Shown here: piece after piece, positions 1 through 18,106 of the stretch
How positions within the stretch are numbered: the stretch's first letter is position 1
Layout of the letters: each line of letters begins with the position of its first letter
Assembly (NCBI GenBank): GCA_001792895.1
Contig: MARA01000005.1
Location: 1,922,001 to 1,986,000 of the forward strand
Direction: 5' to 3'
Length of the DNA stretch: 64,000 nucleotides
Origin: Lentinus brumalis
Taxonomy: Eukaryota > Basidiomycota > Agaricomycetes > Polyporales > Polyporaceae
Program-made: the position numbers and the translations under genes
Notes under the pieces: model-generated
Seen by the model: only the letters and a program-made list of their open reading frames with translations
What the model was told of the DNA's origin: nothing
The model's database searches: none

Positions 1-1478
1 ATGGCGAGTACTGTACGAATCCCGCTTCGTGCAGCCGTTGGAAGAGCGAGAAGCATTCTAGCCTATGAAGGGGCATACTGATCAGCCGAGACCGAAAAAG
101 CCAAGGTAAGCTTGCATCACCTCTGATCGTGCGTGAAGTCCTCGGGCTCGATTGGGGCACCACACTCCTCTACAAGGAGGAGTCGCGCAGGCCAGTCGAC
201 ATCACACGTCCTGTCTTCCTTGCAATTGATGTGCGTGCGGCCGAAGAAATTGCCATCGTCGTCGACGGGCAGGTAGTACCCATAGAATTTGGGCACAACT
301 GGAGGTAGAACTCTGTCCTTCTGTGTTCTTCCTGGGACAAGCTGATGGTGCTCGACAGGAGCAACATCACCGGCTGGCTCTGAATGCTCTGCATCGTTAT
401 CTGCAGCTACATTGAGAGCAGATGTGGAAGATGGCAGACAAGTTATGTCTGCCAGACCTTGCTCTGGAGCATTTGGCACGCAATTGGCCAGGGTGGGGCT
501 TGGCCTATGGCTCTCTTCCATGAAATCTCTAGGGAACGAAGTGTACATCGCGGCCTCTTGATGCAACATGTAGTGCGCCCCGCACTCAGCACTTGTTGTC
601 TTCACGGCAACAGTCACTCGACTTGTCGTATCCGAAGCACCCTCTAGGCGCACGGAGAACGGTGCTCGGAAGACCGTCGAGTGGTGGCCTTCGCCGAGAC
701 GATTGCCCTCGGCGAGGTAGAGGTGTGCGACATTTGGATTTTGTGGGGCCTTGTCCGTTCCCCATGCACTAACCACATACTGCTCTGGTCCTTCCGTAAC
801 AGGTTTCGCACGGACGTATCGCACGGGTGTACGTGAGTCGGGGCACCGACCAGTAATGTTATGCAGGTCATGCACAAGCAGTTCGTCGGGCAGACGAGTT
901 TCGAGGACGTACATATCCAGTGGAGACAAGCCGGCTACGGAGTATAGCCGCAGATCTTCTTCTCGCGCCCGCTCTATGTCCGCACGGAGCACAGCCGGGT
1001 CCACAGCGTCTGAGCTGGTCTGGTTGGGAATGTGTGGAGTGTCGGTGGTTGCGGTGGTTTCACCCGCGCTCAGGCCCGGAGGTATCACGGGCGTGTCTGG
1101 TAATCCCTGTTCATCTGCTTGCGTGTCTCCGCGGCCACCTGTCATGGCCATCTCCGGCGAGAGACAGAGAAGGGAGAGGTCTTCGGCCAATTGGCTGGGA
1201 ATAGACGAGGGTGAGTCGTCGAGAACGGTAGCCCGAGCTCTGTCCTTCGTGCATAGCTCCTTGACTACCTCCCGTCTATCGTATGAGCCAGCTTTGACGT
1301 TCTCGAGCTCGAAGAGTACAGGATCGAGTACGAAGATGGCCGGAACGTTATTGTCCGTCATGACCTTCGGGTTTGGGGCGGGCTCGGACTGTGGAAGCAT
1401 TTCTGTGGTGGTTGCATCCGAGTGGTGGTCAATGATGCGTCCTTCGTGGTGCACAAGCGGGGACCTTGGCGGGGACAT
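1..1478 (-). CDS. Protein-kinase-like protein, 3' part outside window
   Basis: Long minus-strand reading frame encoding a low-complexity N-terminal half (about 260 residues) followed by the N-lobe of a kinase-like fold: glycine-rich loop GEGHHSTVF, a VAVKT strand with the candidate ATP-binding lysine, and a hinge-like LLLVEECG segment. An intron at about 63-120 (GT...TAG) joins to a second exon (1-62) encoding an alpha-E-like helix (ECFSLFQRLHEAGF), so the catalytic loop lies beyond the left edge. The frame is open up to an ATG at 1592, but a TATA box at 1561-1568 lies inside that extension, so I chose the ATG at 1478 (protein begins MSPPRSPL). The substrate cannot be named. It resembles the divergent kinase-like proteins that are frequent in Agaricomycetes. 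Confidence 0.6.
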
Positions 1479-1560
1479 AGTGGTGGTTTGGGAACAGTAG
1501 TCGATGGTCAACCGCGAACTTGGTGTGAAGTTACAACACGCTTCGCGTATGTCGCCTGAG

Positions 1561-1568
1561 TTTATAAA
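1561..1568 (-). promoter_or_regulatory. TATA box of the kinase-like gene
   Basis: TTTATAAA lies 83 bp upstream of the chosen ATG (1478). It is the reason for rejecting the more upstream ATG at 1592. Confidence 0.45.
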
Positions 1569-2193
1569 GGATCGACCACGAGGAAGCAGCATTGATGACT
1601 ATGCAGGCAGATTGACTGCCATTCCAGTCGAACAAAAGCAAGCAGTAGGTTGACTCGACATCTGCCATACACAAGGGCCTCGGCCGCCGGCGGATACTAA
1701 CTACCTCCAGGAGCACATTCCACCTTTTAGAGTTTGCGAGGGCCTCCAAGCTTACAAGACCTACAGAAACACGGTCACGGGACATACGACGCGGCGCGTA
1801 TATACAAGCGCGTCCACCGTCACGGCCCTCTGATGCTAAGTGCCTAAGTTCTCAGTGGATGATAGTCTGGCCAAGCAGACTACGATCAGCATAAGTTGTT
1901 ATACCACACCAAGAAGATGCGTCCAGTAAGATACGGAGAGTACAATCTACATCAAGCAGCTAGCAGGCAAGGTTCCAGGGCCCGAGCCAGATCATGCAAC
2001 GCGACGCGCGACGCGCGCGCCAGAGCAACATCGAACACAACAGACTATGCGAGGTATGTATATGCGCGAGAGAGATGGGGAATGATGATGCAGCAAGACG
2101 AGAGATAAAGAGCCTCTATATCACTCCAGCTTTTTCCAGCAACCGAATCAACCAAGTCCAGCAGCCAAGAAATCAGTAAGCATGCACACTCGC
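1569..2193. other. Intergenic, no gene seen
   Basis: Upstream region of the kinase-like gene and 3' flank of the channel gene. Only short, low-quality frames are present, and a CGCGACGCGCGACGCGCGCG-type CpG-rich stretch sits near 2000-2020. Confidence 0.5.
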
Positions 2194-4957
2194 TCAGAAA
2201 CGGTCCCCTCCTGGACGGAGACTGCGCGATGGTGACCGTGCCAGCGCATCACGATCCATGTACCCCGCGTTTCCAAGGTCCTCCCTCGCGTCTGGGCCAG
2301 GCGCTCTCCTGCTCCTGGGCGAAGGCGGGAGGTCGAGGTATGGTGAGGCCTGGGGGCCGAAGCCCGAGCCACGGGGCAGTACAATCGGCTGCACGGGCTG
2401 CATGTACCGCACGTCGAGATCTTCGAGGACCGCCTTGAGGTGGCGCATGAACGCGGTGCGGCGCACCCAGCGTCCTCCCCAGTCCTGCCAGTTCGGGCGG
2501 TGCTCCATCGCGATGATGAGCGTGATCGCGTTCTGGTACTCCATCTTGTCGATGTTGACTGCGACGTTGGACCACTCGCGATTGTTCGCGTTTACATATG
2601 CTTGTAGGCGGATGCGGAGCTGTTCGATGACCTCCAGCGGCGTATCGTACGCAACCTGGAGGTTAGTAGATTCCCACCTGATAGCGATCAGATCAGCGGA
2701 CAGTAAGAACATACTGTGAACTTCGACGTACATAGAGTTACTGCGACGAAGGTTATGCACGAGTTTAGAGCCGGCCAACAACGCATTCGGAGCAATGATC
2801 TCCATGCCATCGACTCGGCGGAAGGTGGTCGAAAACATTCCGAACTCCCGTACGAATAGAGGCTAATACGACACCTCAGTTCAAGACGATAAGCAACGGC
2901 TGTGATACGCACCTGATCGTCGATCATGACAAGGTCTCCGACGTCGTATACGTGGGTGGAAAAGATGAAGATGAGCTAAAGATGTACTGTCAGTAAACGT
3001 CACCAGGAATACATTCCAAGTGAGTAGACTGACCGAGTTAAACAGCGTCTGCGCAGAGTTACCGAAGATGAACGAGAAACCGACGATGATGGTGGCAAGC
3101 GGTACGAGCGATGCAATACTATTATTGCCATTGAAGATGAGTAGGCAGATGAAGATGAAGATGAGTATGACAACGGAAAGCAAAACAGCATCGAGCTTCG
3201 CCACCGCCGAGCCAACATCCTTCAAGCTGGCCGTCAACGCCTTTCGCTCACGGTAGATGCGCCGGACAGCTTCCCGCATCTCACGCTTGGAAATATCACC
3301 GTTGCCGTCCTTGTCGAACAACGCAAATGCAGCGTGCTGGAGGCAACGCTCAGTAATTTCGAACACCACAGACTCAAACGGGGATACGTACTGCGTCGGC
3401 CGTGTTTGAGAAATACGGATAGAAGTCTTTCAGACAATGTCAGTACTCCACCACGGGCTGCAGCAAGGTGATACACCTACCCTCCACAATCAAATACTGT
3501 CTTGGCGGATGCACATTGCTCAGTGTGCTGAACAACTTGCGCGCCAACTTCCCCGCACTCGCCAAGCTTCCAAACTGGTCTTGGGTGACTTGCTCCAGCG
3601 CGCCACCGAGCTGGTCCACGATGACCGCGGCCACGATGTTCTTCCGCTGCTTCTTCGCCCGCTTCTGCGACTCCTTCTTGTCCGTGGGTGAGGATGCGCC
3701 CGACGCTCCCCCGCTACTCTTCTCGCCATTAGCCCCAAGCACGTCTGCGCTCGAGCCGCGCGAACGATGTCCTTTCTTGCCTGCATATGGCGATTTCCTG
3801 GCGGCCGGTTGGGCGTTCGAGAGACGGTCGAGTGCACGGAGACCTAACTGGTTCTCCGCTATGCGCTCCGCGAGAGCCTTCCGGTGGAAGTTGATCGCGA
3901 CGTAGCGCAAGAACGCCTTTTCCGCAAGGAGCAACATACCGGCCGAAAACAGTGCCTGCGTGGGGTACCGTACATGTTGGCGAGACTGAAACCGACGGAG
4001 ACCGGGTACTCACCGTAACAACCCGGTTGATGATAGTCCAATACGACCCTGGTGGCTTGTACGTCGCGCGAATAACAGAGAGCGCAATCCAGAGCCAGGC
4101 AATGTCCAATGCAAGCTTCAGCCAACCCCGGACGGCCGCTACAAGCTGGATCGTCGAGACAGTTAGACCCAGGCAGCTCGAGTCACGGCAGGGATACCCG
4201 CGTTTCGGACGGGCGGAAATGCGAGAGATATACGCCGCGCTAGGGTACCTTTTGCTCGTTTCAGAGCGCGGCCGGCCAAAAGGTTTCCTTCCAGCCTGGA
4301 ACCCGGCCGAAAGGTAACCTCGCGCGGCGACCTTTCGCCCATTGGCATGCCTTTTGTCCCGCCCAAAACGCCGGAATGCCTGCCGTGGGTGTGCACTTCC
4401 GCTGCACTCACCTCGATGGGAACACGCATTCGTTCGACCTTGTAGCTCGTTATCCGGAGGAGCACGAGGATGAAGTGGGGGATGGCATCGACGACGACGT
4501 ACGTCGCCACAGCAGCGGCCCAAGAGATGGCAAGCCAGAGGGACCAGACGTAAATTTGAGTCTTGACCGGGCTCTGGTTGAAGTGGAGCTGCACGACAAG
4601 CAGAGGCGTGATGAGGATGCCCGCGCCGACGCCACCGACGAGAAGCACGCGTAGGATCTTGGGCAACTTGAGGAATGCGCGATACAGGGCATGGCCGCGG
4701 CGCGCCTTGATGGATGCGGCGATGTGGGCCGACTTTGCGTCGTCCTCCGCGTCCCAGTCGAACTCGTCGTCCGTGTCGGTCACGGTAGTGTCGGAGTCCG
4801 TGTTGTCATCCCCGGGCTTGACGATCTGGTCGCGGTCGATGTCGTGCTGTGGCGGGTGTAGGATGTCGGGGACGACTCTGTCGACGAAGGGGCGTTCGTC
4901 CTTGTGGTCGATGATGGTCAGGTCGATTTCCTCCTGCTCTGGACGCGTGCCGGGCAT
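2194..4957 (-). CDS. MscS-family mechanosensitive ion channel with EF hand
   Basis: Multi-exon gene for a fungal Msy1/Msy2-type channel, an ER or organelle membrane channel responding to membrane tension and calcium. Exon 1 (4957-4412) has an acidic cytosolic N-terminus, then hydrophobic segments around ILRVLLVGGVGAGILITPLL. Later exons give more transmembrane segments, an EF hand (DKDGNGDISKRE, about 3320-3280), TM helices VVILIFIFICLLIF, the MscS pore-type segment VGFSFIFGNSAQTLFNS, and the beta-domain sequence STTFRRVDGMEIIAPNALL. The C-terminus is Arg/Pro-rich and the stop is at 2194. Exons are separated by short GT-AG introns, except intron 1 (4411-4146), which is 266 nt because of an inserted inverted-repeat element. 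Identity as an EF-hand MscS protein is firm; exact internal splice sites were not all fixed. Confidence 0.85.
4184..4387. mobile_element. MITE-like inverted-repeat element inside intron 1 of the channel gene
   Basis: The ends form an imperfect terminal inverted repeat of about 31 bp: the left end begins cacggcagggatacccg (4184) and the right end, read on the minus strand, begins cacggcaggcattccggcg (from 4387), both followed by CGTTTnGGnCGGG. The element is 204 bp. Subtracting it from the 266-nt host intron leaves 62 nt, the normal intron size here. The intron's branch site (CTAAC, minus strand near 4165) and acceptor lie outside it. No clear target duplication is visible, so the superfamily is not assigned. 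Confidence 0.6.
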
Positions 4958-11546
<6,589 letters not shown>

Positions 11547-12020
11547 TAATGGAGGTGGGAGAAGATGGCGACAGCGAGCACGCACGGCAAGACAGCGATG
11601 GCGTACTTCTACGCGCTCTTCTTACCTCTTTCCATCGAGCGGCTAGTAAGTACTGACAAACTTTTGATAGAGTCTGACTAAACCCCGGAGACGTCATTGA
11701 TTCTCCGGCCGGACGTCAGTATTACAGTAACTATGTACCTTGTGCTCTGTTCTGTGTATGAGGCAGCTCTGATCGCCGTTATTGCTATGTTGTGAGCATG
11801 TGCAGATCATAGATGCACCTGAAGACAACATGCAGAGAATCAGAGGCTTCAGGACAGCTATACTGATTGCATCCGCATCAAGTACTTGATTCAATATTCG
11901 CGCAACATGACGAGAGGATAAAAGCAAGACAGCGTTGAACCTTGATGCGAAGCGACAGTGGTCTATGGTAGGCTGGGGTATGTAGGATGTGTGAGGAAGA
12001 CAGGTGCATCACCGGCGTCG
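11547..12020. other. Intergenic upstream of the ABC transporter
   Basis: No gene supported. This is the presumed promoter region of the transporter and the 3' flank of the next locus. Confidence 0.4.
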
Positions 12021-12990
12021 TCATATGTACGCGCTCGACTGAGACTCCTGCGTACAGCCAAACCTCTTGCATGCTCTTTGGCTCAGACCAAGGCAGGCAC
12101 GCGCGGCCTCATAGGTCGCGGGTTCGTCTGCCGCCACCGAGTCATATGTGAGAGCAATCCACGAAACCTTGCTGGTGCGGTTCAGCTCGTTGACCTCGTT
12201 CCATACGGTAAGATAGTCGACGACCACCTCTTCGACTCCTCCCTCCGACTTGCCCGTCGTTCGAACATAGTGTCCAGGCTGACTGACAGAGGTGGAGGCT
12301 GTTTGGACATCAGCCGTGATCAAGTCAGGATGGCGGGCATGCAGGGATTCGTGCGTACGTTCGCTGGTGTCGGTTGTAGGTCGACGCGACTGGTGTGGAG
12401 GAGTCAGTCGAGGCGCGTCGATGATGATAGGCTCCTTCGCGTTGAGCGATCCGACAATTGCATGGAGACTAGTAGGAGGTGTAGGCCTGCCTGGATGGCT
12501 GACACTGCGCACACCACCACGAGGACGATGTCAAAGACGACGAGAGAACGAGACGCGTTGAGATCTTCTAGTGCTTGTCCTTGCGTCTGGCCGAAGGCGA
12601 GATCCCCGGATAGGTAGAGGAGGTAGGTGCAGAGGAACGTTGGAAGACCTCTAGGCAGCGAGGTATCTGTCGTGAGCAGAGGGCGCGGACAACGTTCGAC
12701 TTGCTCGCGGTACTTATAGGACGGTTCGAAGTTATGTCACCTAGCAAGGGTGAAGGAAGCTGCTCCGGACCGTTTCGGGTGCGCACCTTTGATCGAGATT
12801 GTGACACGTCTTGGAGGACCTGCCGATTGCATGAGCACCTTCCCGGATGGCGCAGCTGGAGAGGAGACCACCTTCACTGGCAGCCCGAAGATCGTCGCAA
12901 ACAACAAAGATCAGCGCCTCGGAAACCTTCGTATCCTCTGCTTTGCAAGCGTAACGACGCAATACTCACCCCAACCACATATGCATGCTG
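12021..12990 (-). CDS. Probable small membrane protein, exon structure unresolved
   Basis: I do not recognise this gene. On the minus strand around 12720-12480 a frame encodes two hydrophobic stretches (LPTFLCTYLLYLSGDLAFG and VVFDIVLVVVCAVSA) separated by a short polar loop. A downstream exon pair, joined by a convincing 57-nt intron (donor GTACGC, acceptor ACAG, near 12350-12300), encodes a polar C-terminus ending QSSAYI with stop at 12021. A GTGAGT donor near 12968 hints at a 5' exon. The junction between the hydrophobic exon and the polar tail could not be placed, so these may be two genes or a broken one. A weak plus-strand frame (12750-13064) overlaps. Confidence 0.3.
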
Positions 12991-13096
12991 GCGCGACTGT
13001 GATCGGCGAAAGGCATGGGGACGCATGGGTGATTGTGTACAAGTGCAACATGCCAAGCCTGTGACTACAGTACCTTGCTCGATACCGTGATACACC

Positions 13097-14261
13097 CTAG
13101 TCCAAACTCGGGCCTCCTGAAAGGGCGATGAGACTGAACTGCATGCTCGCTGTGTGGGCAATGTAGTTTTCCTTGACGATCTTCGCCACGTCCTTTGTCC
13201 GCATGATCAGCACACTCCGAGGACGCCTAGACGCTCGACAGACTCACACTGAGGAAGTCTTTGCACTCTCCTCGATCCACCGGCCCCGCGCGCCGACCAT
13301 CGAGCTCCAAGACGCGCATCTGCTTCGCCGGTATGCCTTCCTCTCGGGTCGGCGGGCTAGGGGCCTGAACAAAGCAGGTGAAGTGGAGATCTGTGTCCAG
13401 GTTTGTGGGCACAGCAGTCTGGCCTCCCGAGGCAGCGTCCGCGTGGATGTTAGCGAAGAGCGGGGTCGTCTCGAGTATCTTGGCCCGCTCGAGAGGGGTC
13501 TTGTCTGCCACGAAGGTCAGTAAAGTGTGTTGCCTGCATCGCAGATCAAGCCCGCACCTTTGCATATGTCAATGAACTTCTCAATAGGACTCTCAGGCGC
13601 AAACGTCACGTCTGACTATGTCAGAGTAAGTCCATTGTGTGTCAATCGTGGCTCATCAACGTGTCCTCACATTGATGAGTGCATGCAGTAGAGCCATAGT
13701 TCCGCACGCGTTCGAGATCTGGGCATACCGTATACCGTATTGAGTCCAATACGCTACCCGTACGGATGGGGGAGCACTTACCGTCTGCTTCATCCAGAAA
13801 ACGGTAGGATCGATGGCGGGCTGACCTTGCGCTGCGATCCGCTCGTCCTCCTCGCGTCTCTTCTGTTCATAAACCTCGCTGATAGGGAAGAGCAGGATGA
13901 CAGCCTTCACGGGCTGCGAGACCATACCGAGCAACTGCAGGAGACTTCAATCGCCAATCTTAATCGCGCGTAAATGACGACTCACCTCGGGGTCAAGACC
14001 ATAAATGTCCTCGAAGTGCGCTTGGGTCGGAATAAGACCAGCCTTCACTGCCCACTGTAGCCATCATGCGTGTGGAACAGTTGAGCATAGGCACGCGGTC
14101 AGCAGATGTAAGAGTGGCTCACTTGAGTAAGAACCTGAAAGGCAAGGTACGCACGCTCAATCCAGCATATACGTGAAGCTTTGAAGATCGAACAATCATA
14201 CCTCAGGGTTGCTTTCCAGAGGAATCCAGCGACTGCTTGAGCTCCCTTCGGACCCCGACAT
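13097..14261 (-). CDS. Ubiquitin C-terminal hydrolase (UCHL3/YUH1 family)
   Basis: Peptidase C12 deubiquitinase that trims adducts from the C-terminus of ubiquitin or NEDD8 in cytosol and nucleus. The product starts MSGSEGSSSSRWIPLESNPE (ATG at 14261) and ends SGGPSLD (stop at 13097). Catalytic features are visible in order: the oxyanion-loop region, the catalytic Cys in SNACGTMALLHA (about 13700), the crossover-loop region rich in Ala, the catalytic His in TDLHFTCFV (about 13385) and the Asp in RVLELDGRRAGP (about 13310). About six exons are joined by short introns. The overall size of about 250 residues is normal for the family. Confidence 0.88.
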
Positions 14262-14524
14262 AGCTATCAGGATAGATGAAAGAGGTGATGGAGGTACTTG
14301 GTCAAGATGTGCCGGTACTTAGTCGATCGCGCTTTCGATCTGGGGTATGCGATCGACGTCATCGCAGTACACGTAGGCGCTACAGTAATAGCAGATTAAT
14401 GTCCAGGTTCATCCATACTAGTATGCAGTAGTTGCTACACATGCTACAGATACATTATTCTACAATGAACAGTACTTCAAGACCGTGACCTCGTTCATGT
14501 CGTCTCGACCTCCTCGAGGTGGCA
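14262..14524. other. Intergenic, UCH promoter side
   Basis: Short spacer between the 3' end of ZPR1 and the start of the UCH gene. No further gene seen. Confidence 0.4.
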
Positions 14525-16354
14525 CTATGATGATGCTACCGTCGCTGCCTCCTTCGACGATGGTGCATTCTTGGCGGCACCTTCCGCGTCCTTCGACGAT
14601 GGTGCGTCCTTGGCGGCACCTTCCGCGTCCTTCGCAGTGGGCTGGGCGTCCTCCTCATAGTTCTCGACCTTCATGTCGTTCAAGCCAAGCTCCTCATTCT
14701 GCTCCCATGTGCGATCATACAGCTCGATCGTCATATTGGGGTCGGGGTCGGGAGCGTAGAGGTTCTGGAGATACGAGTTGGCGAGCGGGTCGTCGAGGAT
14801 GAGCGTGAATGGGTGCTCGACATTCTTGACCTGTGAACAGAAGTCAGCAATCTACAAGACTAGCTCAGCTCCAGGAAGACAACATACCGCCTTGAGCTTC
14901 TTCAAGAAGTTCTCAAACGCGCCGTTGTCTCCTGCGGCATCTCCAGATGCGAACACCTTCTCAGCCAGCTCCTCGTACACCTGGTCCAAGATGCCTTCAA
15001 GGGTGGTGAAACGACCGCCAAGCGTGCCAGCTTGGAGAACAAGTTCAATCTCGGGGATGCTGAGACCACATGACTCGCTCTACAACAACGTCAGTTAGCA
15101 AGAGGGTGACTCATTGTGATTGCAAGTGACATACCTTCAGGATATCACGGCTCAGATCCTCGCGGTCCTCCACTTTGAGCGTGATCCGCTTCCCTTGAGG
15201 CGAGATGGCGGAGCCGGACTTGACTTCGTTATCACGGTATCCACAGTGCTCGCAGTTGGTCGACATAATCAGGATGTCCTATGGAAATATTAGTTAGCAC
15301 GACGCATCCGGATGGTGCCGAAATCGCATTACCTTAAAGTATGGGATGTTGACCTTCTTGATGAGCGTATTGCACGGGTGACCGCAACTCGAACAAGTGC
15401 CGGGGAAGTTGAAGATTTCCTCGTTCTCGCCCTCCAACCCTCCACCAATCGGCTCCTCTTCCGGGGGTTCCGCAGCAGACTCATCCGGTGCGACGAGCCC
15501 GAGCTCAACGTTCTGTTCCCGTGTCCGATGGTACGTGCGCATGTTCCACTTGGGATCCGACATGCCACCCACAAACTCGGCGAATGAGTTGCCCGTCGGG
15601 TCGTCCAGACGAATAGTGAATGGCTTGAAGGGGCGGTCCGACTCCGACGCCTTCTTAGGGGTATCCACGGCGGCATTCTCGTCCGCATCATCCGCATCGC
15701 CATCGCCAACAACCTCCCGACACCACTGCAAGATGCTCTCGATCTTCTCGTAAGCAGCGGGATTCTCGACGCGGCGGAGAACCTGGTCTGCGCTCAGGTC
15801 GGTGATGATGTCGCGGATCAGGCCTTCGATGGTCGTGAGCTGACCCCGGCCTGGAGGAATCGTGAGTTCAATCTCGGGGATGGAGACTGTGCAGGTGTTT
15901 GACTTGACGATCTGTCGGTTGAGGTCGTCTCTGGCGAGGATGCGCACGGTGTAGACAACGCCTTCGGCTGCACGGGAACGGTAAGCATGCAATGCTTAAA
16001 ACGAAAACGTAAATTGCACACTCACGTCGAATGGTACCCGCTGACTGCACTTCATTATTGGAGAAGCCACAGTGCTCGCATCTGAATGACATGACGATGA
16101 CCTCGCGGAAGTACGGGATTGTGGTCAGGAGCAATCGAGTTACACCCTGAATGAGTCTCTCGTCAGTGCTAAGCCTTGCTACTGGCAGATATGCTACGCA
16201 CCTGTTCTTCGCATCGCATGCACAGGGACTCAATCTCTTGCACTGGCCTCTCCTCGTCGAGGGTGACCTCCACGGTCTGCTGCTCGACCGGGAGCTTCTG
16301 CGTTTGCTCTGCGACCGATCCGATCGCGGGGAAGAGTTCTGGATTTGAAGACAT
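14525..16354 (-). CDS. ZPR1: Zinc finger protein ZPR1
   Basis: ZPR1-type protein, an eEF1A-binding factor that helps eEF1A fold and moves to the nucleus on growth stimulation. Both characteristic C4 zinc fingers are present: CMRC...CEHCGF in the N-terminal half (split by an intron near 16200) and CSSCGHPCN...CEHCGY in the second half (about 15390-15260). Each is followed by the ZPR1 beta-domain ([14 protein letters not shown] and [16 protein letters not shown]). The start is at 16354 ([10 protein letters not shown]) and the stop at 14525. The C-terminal tail carries a 13-residue tandem repeat. The gene is divergent from the nucleoporin gene, with 246 bp between the start codons. Confidence 0.93.
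14551..14628. repeat. 39-bp tandem repeat in the ZPR1 C-terminal coding region
   Basis: Two 39-bp units (14551-14589 and 14590-14628) differ at two positions and are followed by a partial third. On the minus strand each encodes a [17 protein letters not shown] 13-residue unit in the disordered tail of ZPR1. Confidence 0.85.
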
Positions 16355-16600
16355 TGCGGGTTCGTGAATGAGGGTGTCGTGGTCTAGCGAGTCTTTGGAG
16401 AGATGCAGCGGGTCTAGTAGTATAAATACGGCGAATTCTGGGTCAATCACAGTACACAACAGCAAGTTACGAGAGGTTTCGAGAGCAAGTCGCCTGTGGC
16501 TGGAAGCAGATCTCTCAAGATCTGCGCGATTACATCACGTGCAGCGTGTTCGAGGAGGTGCGAGGACGCGCGACACGATGTACGCGACTCTTTGACCGCC
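16355..16600. promoter_or_regulatory. Bidirectional promoter between ZPR1 and NUP35/53
   Basis: 246 bp separate the two divergent start codons, so both promoters must lie here. A TATA-like tataaatac sits at about 16420. Confidence 0.5.
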
Positions 16601-18106
16601 ATGTTCCCCAGCAGCTCCTCGTTTCCCTCCAGCTCGACTACCGGCACTGGACAAGAGCAGCGGTCACAGTTTCCCCACTCTCACTCGCACTCACACTCAG
16701 TGCAGTACAATGGTTCTCCCTTCAACGTCGCCGGCATGACGAATCAGACAGCCGCGAGCCCCAGCATCCGTGGCGGCTCGTTGGGAATGAGTATGGGTAC
16801 CTCCCTTGGGATGGGCTCTCCCTTGGGTGAGAGTTTGTCGCAGTCACGGAGCCACTATCAGTCGGGGTATCTCATGGTGCGCCCATCCTCGGGCTCCTTT
16901 GATTCACTATTGTCTCACTTGCTATCACCATGCGCAGTCTGTCAACCAGAGCAGCGTAAGCTACCCATATTGCTATTACCATGTGTCCGAAGCTCATGTG
17001 GAGGTTGTAGTCGTCGCCTCCCGGCGGCCCTCGCGAGGACCCTCCTATGGTGCCTACAAAAGCAAAACTGAACCACACATTCTCGGGAGGTTCTGTTTCA
17101 GACTTTGGGATGGACTCGATGTTTGAGAGCTCGAGGTGTGTACCCCGTTACAGGTCTGCCCACGTCGTATTCATGCTTCCGCAGACAAAGACCCAGGCAG
17201 ACACTTGCCGACGAAGACGCGCCACCAACTGCCTCGGTGAACGATATCATCAATGAGATACCTGAATCGACCTCTTCTCGATTCTCACAACGCGTGCGTG
17301 CTTTGATTTGGCACTCTACTCCTGACCTGACTTCCCTATGCTCAGAACGCGTTCGAACCGTCTCAGAGCCGAGTTTCGCTGTTCCGTTCTTCCCATCCAT
17401 CTACCCCGAAACAACCATCCCAAGCGCCTCAGCAAAACGCACAGCCCATCTATGTCGTCGTGTTCGGCTACCCTCCAGACAAATACAGCGTGACTGCCGA
17501 GTACTTCCGCTCTCTGGGGGAGACCACTGAGGCAGAGCAGAGTTCTGAGCTTCTTAACTGCTTCCGTATCGGATATCTGCATCCTGCAGAAGCTCTCCGG
17601 GCTGTCCGCAAGAACGGAGAGATTCTGAGCGGCTCCTGGATGGTTGGCGCCAAGTGGGCTGTACGTATAATGTTTTGACTATGCGCATGATCAGGACATT
17701 GACAGTTCGTTCCTTACCACAGGACCCAGCCCAGGCTGAAGCACTCCTCGGACCGTCGCTTGTCCGGAACGCGACTCAATCACCCGAATTCGTGGCCGCA
17801 AGTCCTGAGGCTGTACCGTCGCTCTCACCCAACGTGTTTGCTTCCTCGTTCCGCATGGACGTGGACGAGTTGGTTCCTCGCCTTGGTACTCCTCGAGGGG
17901 CCGAACCATCCACGCCCACCGTTGGAACGCCGATCAAGCTGGCGCCTTCCGCCGCTGCCTTCCGTCGCCCTGGGGCCGGCATGTCGGTTGCCCCAGCCGC
18001 ACTGATACCTCATACTCCCATCCTCCCTGCTTCGGCCTCAGGCAGCCAGCAGTCGCCTTCGAAAGGTGTCCTCGGCCAGGTCTCCGACCTCATTTTCGGG
18101 TGGTGA
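16601..18106 (+). CDS. Nucleoporin NUP35/NUP53 (MPPN/RRM domain)
   Basis: Scaffold nucleoporin that links the inner ring of the nuclear pore to the membrane. The N-terminal half is Ser/Gly/His-rich and disordered (start MFPSSSSFPSSS at 16601). The MPPN RRM-like domain follows at about 17450-17660 (YVVVFGYPPDKYSVTAEYF ... HPAEALRAVRKNGEI ... WMVGAKWA). The C-terminal GVLGQVSDLIFGW is the amphipathic membrane-binding helix typical of Nup53. Introns are inferred near 16876-16940, 16957-17010, 17138-17190, 17290-17340 and 17660-17720. The stop is at 18106. Confidence 0.85.

Noticed and set aside
751..1500. 249-codon plus-strand frame opposite the kinase-like gene
   Set aside because: Ser/Arg-rich antisense shadow of the coding exon, with no motif of its own.
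11958..12617. 219-codon plus-strand frame
   Set aside because: Arg/Cys-rich composition; overlaps the minus-strand exons that show hydrophobic helices and a good intron.
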